The notes beneath the pieces are model-generated. The model was not told the origin of the DNA, did no database searches, and saw only the letters and a list, made by a program, of their open reading frames with translations. The position numbers and the translations under genes were made by a program. A DNA stretch of 14,513 bases from Candidatus Hydrogenedentota bacterium (GTDB lineage: Bacteria; Hydrogenedentota; Hydrogenedentia; Hydrogenedentales; SLHB01). This document shows, one piece after another, positions 14,459 through 14,513 of this stretch (its first letter is position 1; every line of letters begins with the position of its first letter). The stretch covers positions 1-14,513 of the forward strand of contig PUMX01000302.1 in NCBI GenBank assembly GCA_003552485.1, written 5' to 3'.

Positions 14459-14512
14459 CCTGGGTGCGCCGGCGTCCTCGTCGGCCCTGGGATCGCCGAC
14501 GTCCTCGTCGGC
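14459..14512. repeat. 27-bp tandem repeat, two copies, possibly continuing past the edge
   Basis: Two adjacent 27-base units (14459-14485 and 14486-14512) differ at three positions. Each holds a palindrome, GCCGGCG/GCCGACG, loop TCCT, then CGTCGGC. The unit length is a multiple of three and, on the minus strand, the array is open in the frame that reads ADEDVGDPR then ADEDAGAPR. The inner end of the array abuts the ribosome site of the hsdM remnant. The array may extend beyond the window. Confidence 0.8.
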
Positions 14513-14513
14513 A

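Noticed and set aside
14459..14512. Possible CRISPR array at the right edge
   Set aside because: The two 27-bp units are directly adjacent with no spacer between them; this is a tandem repeat.

Overview
The window reads as one GC-rich chromosomal stretch of a Gram-negative-type bacterium. Gene content suggests a Hydrogenedentota/Planctomycetota-like, probably uncultivated lineage: a paired sugar-oxidoreductase (Gfo/Idh/MocA) and TIM-barrel isomerase, a second Tat-exported Gfo-like protein, a hemX-hemA-hemC-cobA cluster, and debris of a large serine recombinase and a type I restriction enzyme. The taxonomic guess is inference from gene style only. No rRNA, tRNA or CRISPR array was seen.

Region 1 (1-3847, all minus strand) is a tetrapyrrole cluster in the order hemX-like, hemA, hemC, cobA. 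hemX/hemA and hemC/cobA each overlap by 4 bases, so each pair is probably translationally coupled. The C5 route enters at glutamyl-tRNA reductase, hydroxymethylbilane synthase makes the linear tetrapyrrole, and the SAM-dependent methyltransferase starts the siroheme/cobalamin branch. cobA runs off the left edge and could be fused to hemD, which is otherwise absent here.

Region 2 (4093-7067, minus) holds an atypical SDR-type NAD(P)-binding protein, a PAS-PAS-coiled coil-PP2C (RsbU/SpoIIE-type) phosphatase and a complete trimeric dUTPase. A very strong hairpin (7136-7179) separates dut from region 3.

Region 3 (7200-9416, minus) is a two-gene operon, a Gfo/Idh/MocA dehydrogenase followed by a sugar-phosphate isomerase/epimerase-like TIM barrel. 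Both genes have strong Shine-Dalgarno sites, and they probably act in succession on an unidentified sugar or polyol. About 500 bases without a gene (9417-9920) lie upstream.

Region 4 (9921-11700) is the accessory-looking part. A Tat-signal protein resembling a shrunken Gfo/Idh/MocA enzyme lacks the catalytic Lys. Directly upstream is the wreck of a large serine recombinase that keeps its promoter, ribosome site, N-terminal tip and C-terminal region but has lost its catalytic core. A gene-poor stretch with several GC-rich palindromes follows.

Region 5 (11701-14513) holds comM (plus strand), convergent with a ten-helix EamA/DMT transporter, then an hsdM remnant built the same way as the recombinase remnant (start and first ~29 codons joined to a late segment), preceded by a 27-bp tandem repeat at the right edge. 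The most notable features are these two similarly gutted genes and the degenerate Tat-exported oxidoreductase. I found no convincing intact novel defence or mobile system.
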